Positions 4,798 through 5,063 of a stretch of 5,063 nt of DNA are shown here, in pieces. The DNA lies in NCBI GenBank assembly GCA_035550775.1, contig DASZOO010000114.1:1-5063 (forward strand), written 5' to 3'. The notes under the pieces are model-generated. The model did no database searches and was not told where the DNA came from. It was given only the letters and a program-made list of their open reading frames with translations. Numbering within the stretch: the first letter of the stretch is position 1; every line of letters starts with the position of its first letter. The position numbers and the translations under genes are program-made. Source of the stretch: JAOUEA01 sp035550775 (GTDB lineage Bacteria; Actinomycetota; UBA4738; HRBIN12).

Positions 4798-5063
4798 GTG
4801 TCGGTGAGCATCGAGCTGATCCGCGGCGACATCACGACGCAGTCGGTCGATGCGATCGTGAACGCCGCGAACACCGCCCTGCGCCCGGGAGGCGGCGTCG
4901 ACGGCGCGATCACGAGGGCGGCCGGGGCCGAGGCGCTGGCCGACCGGGAACGCGTGATCCGCGAGCGGGGACGCACCCCGCTGCCGACCGGCGACGCGGT
5001 CGCGACGATCGCCGGCGACCTCGACGCCCGATGGATCATCCACACGGCGGGACCGATCTACTC
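4798..5063 (+). CDS. Macro-domain ADP-ribose-binding hydrolase, YmdB/MacroD-like (3' partial)
   Basis: The first 88 codons are present; the family is usually about 165-180 aa, so roughly half is missing. Seen: IELIRGDIT (5-13), AIVNAAN (19-25), GGGVDGAI (31-38), LPTGDAVAT (62-70) and WIIHTAGPIY (79-88). These follow E. coli YmdB closely, with the catalytic-site residues Asn25 and Asp35 at identical positions. Known: such enzymes remove the acetyl group from O-acetyl-ADP-ribose or hydrolyse ADP-ribose from acidic residues; YmdB also modulates RNase III. Odd: the His usually found in GAIHRAAG (YmdB His39) is Thr39 here. Start: GTG at 4798 is favoured by the -10 spacing; GTG at 4804 is possible. 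Transcribed away from the kinase operon. Confidence 0.93.
   Translation, partial: MSVSIELIRGDITTQSVDAIVNAANTALRPGGGVDGAITRAAGAEALADRERVIRERGRTPLPTGDAVATIAGDLDARWIIHTAGPIY

Noticed and set aside
4790..4807. Tiny out-of-frame ATG frame (four codons then TGA) overlapping the macro-domain start, as a possible leader peptide
   Set aside because: The ATG overlaps the -10 box itself, so it would lie upstream of the predicted transcription start and not be on the mRNA.
4549..5045. Minus-strand frames opposite the macro-domain gene
   Set aside because: No recognisable motif, and the plus strand encodes unmistakable macro-domain motifs with a well-placed promoter.

Overview
This is a high-GC, tightly packed bacterial window. 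GTG starts, G/C-ending codons, a stand-alone RAM-domain (Lrp/AsnC ligand-binding) gene of a type common in actinobacteria, and TANNNT -10 boxes placed for leaderless mRNAs together suggest an actinomycetote, perhaps a deep-branching one. The genus cannot be read from the sequence.

Layout, left to right. (i) Positions 1-94 (+) hold the last 30 codons of an unrecognised gene, converging on the next group. (ii) A minus-strand three-gene cluster runs from 1425 down to 107: a 119-aa Lys-Ala-rich helical repeat protein (LEA/apolipoprotein-like), a 77-aa stand-alone RAM-domain protein, and a 237-aa pirin-family bicupin. The gaps are only 10 and 1 nt, so this is almost certainly one transcript. (iii) A minus-strand MFS transporter (2762-1515) probably starts at a CTG codon behind a GGAGG ribosome binding site. 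(iv) Two minus-strand PfkB/ribokinase-superfamily kinases follow. A ribokinase-like sugar kinase (4745-3810) overlaps a 1-phosphofructokinase/hexose-kinase family gene (3813-2875) by the classic ATGA, so they are translationally coupled. (v) On the plus strand from 4798, divergent from the kinases, begins a YmdB/MacroD-like macro-domain gene cut by the window end.

How the genes may work together. The two kinases and the transporter, all on the same strand, look like an uptake-and-phosphorylation module for a sugar or nucleoside: import, first phosphorylation, then possibly a second phosphorylation by the 1-PFK-like enzyme. The substrate cannot be told from sequence. The 112-nt gap before the MFS gene holds an inverted repeat and a possible promoter, so the transporter may be controlled separately. 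The pirin/RAM/repeat-protein operon looks like a small stress or metabolic-sensing unit, but that is inference.

I found no mobile element, CRISPR array, RNA gene, toxin-antitoxin pair or defence island. The most unusual items are the strictly spaced 11/7-residue repeat protein, the compact divergent promoter region with two apparently leaderless start sites, and the likely CTG start. No gene-free stretch exceeds 112 nt.
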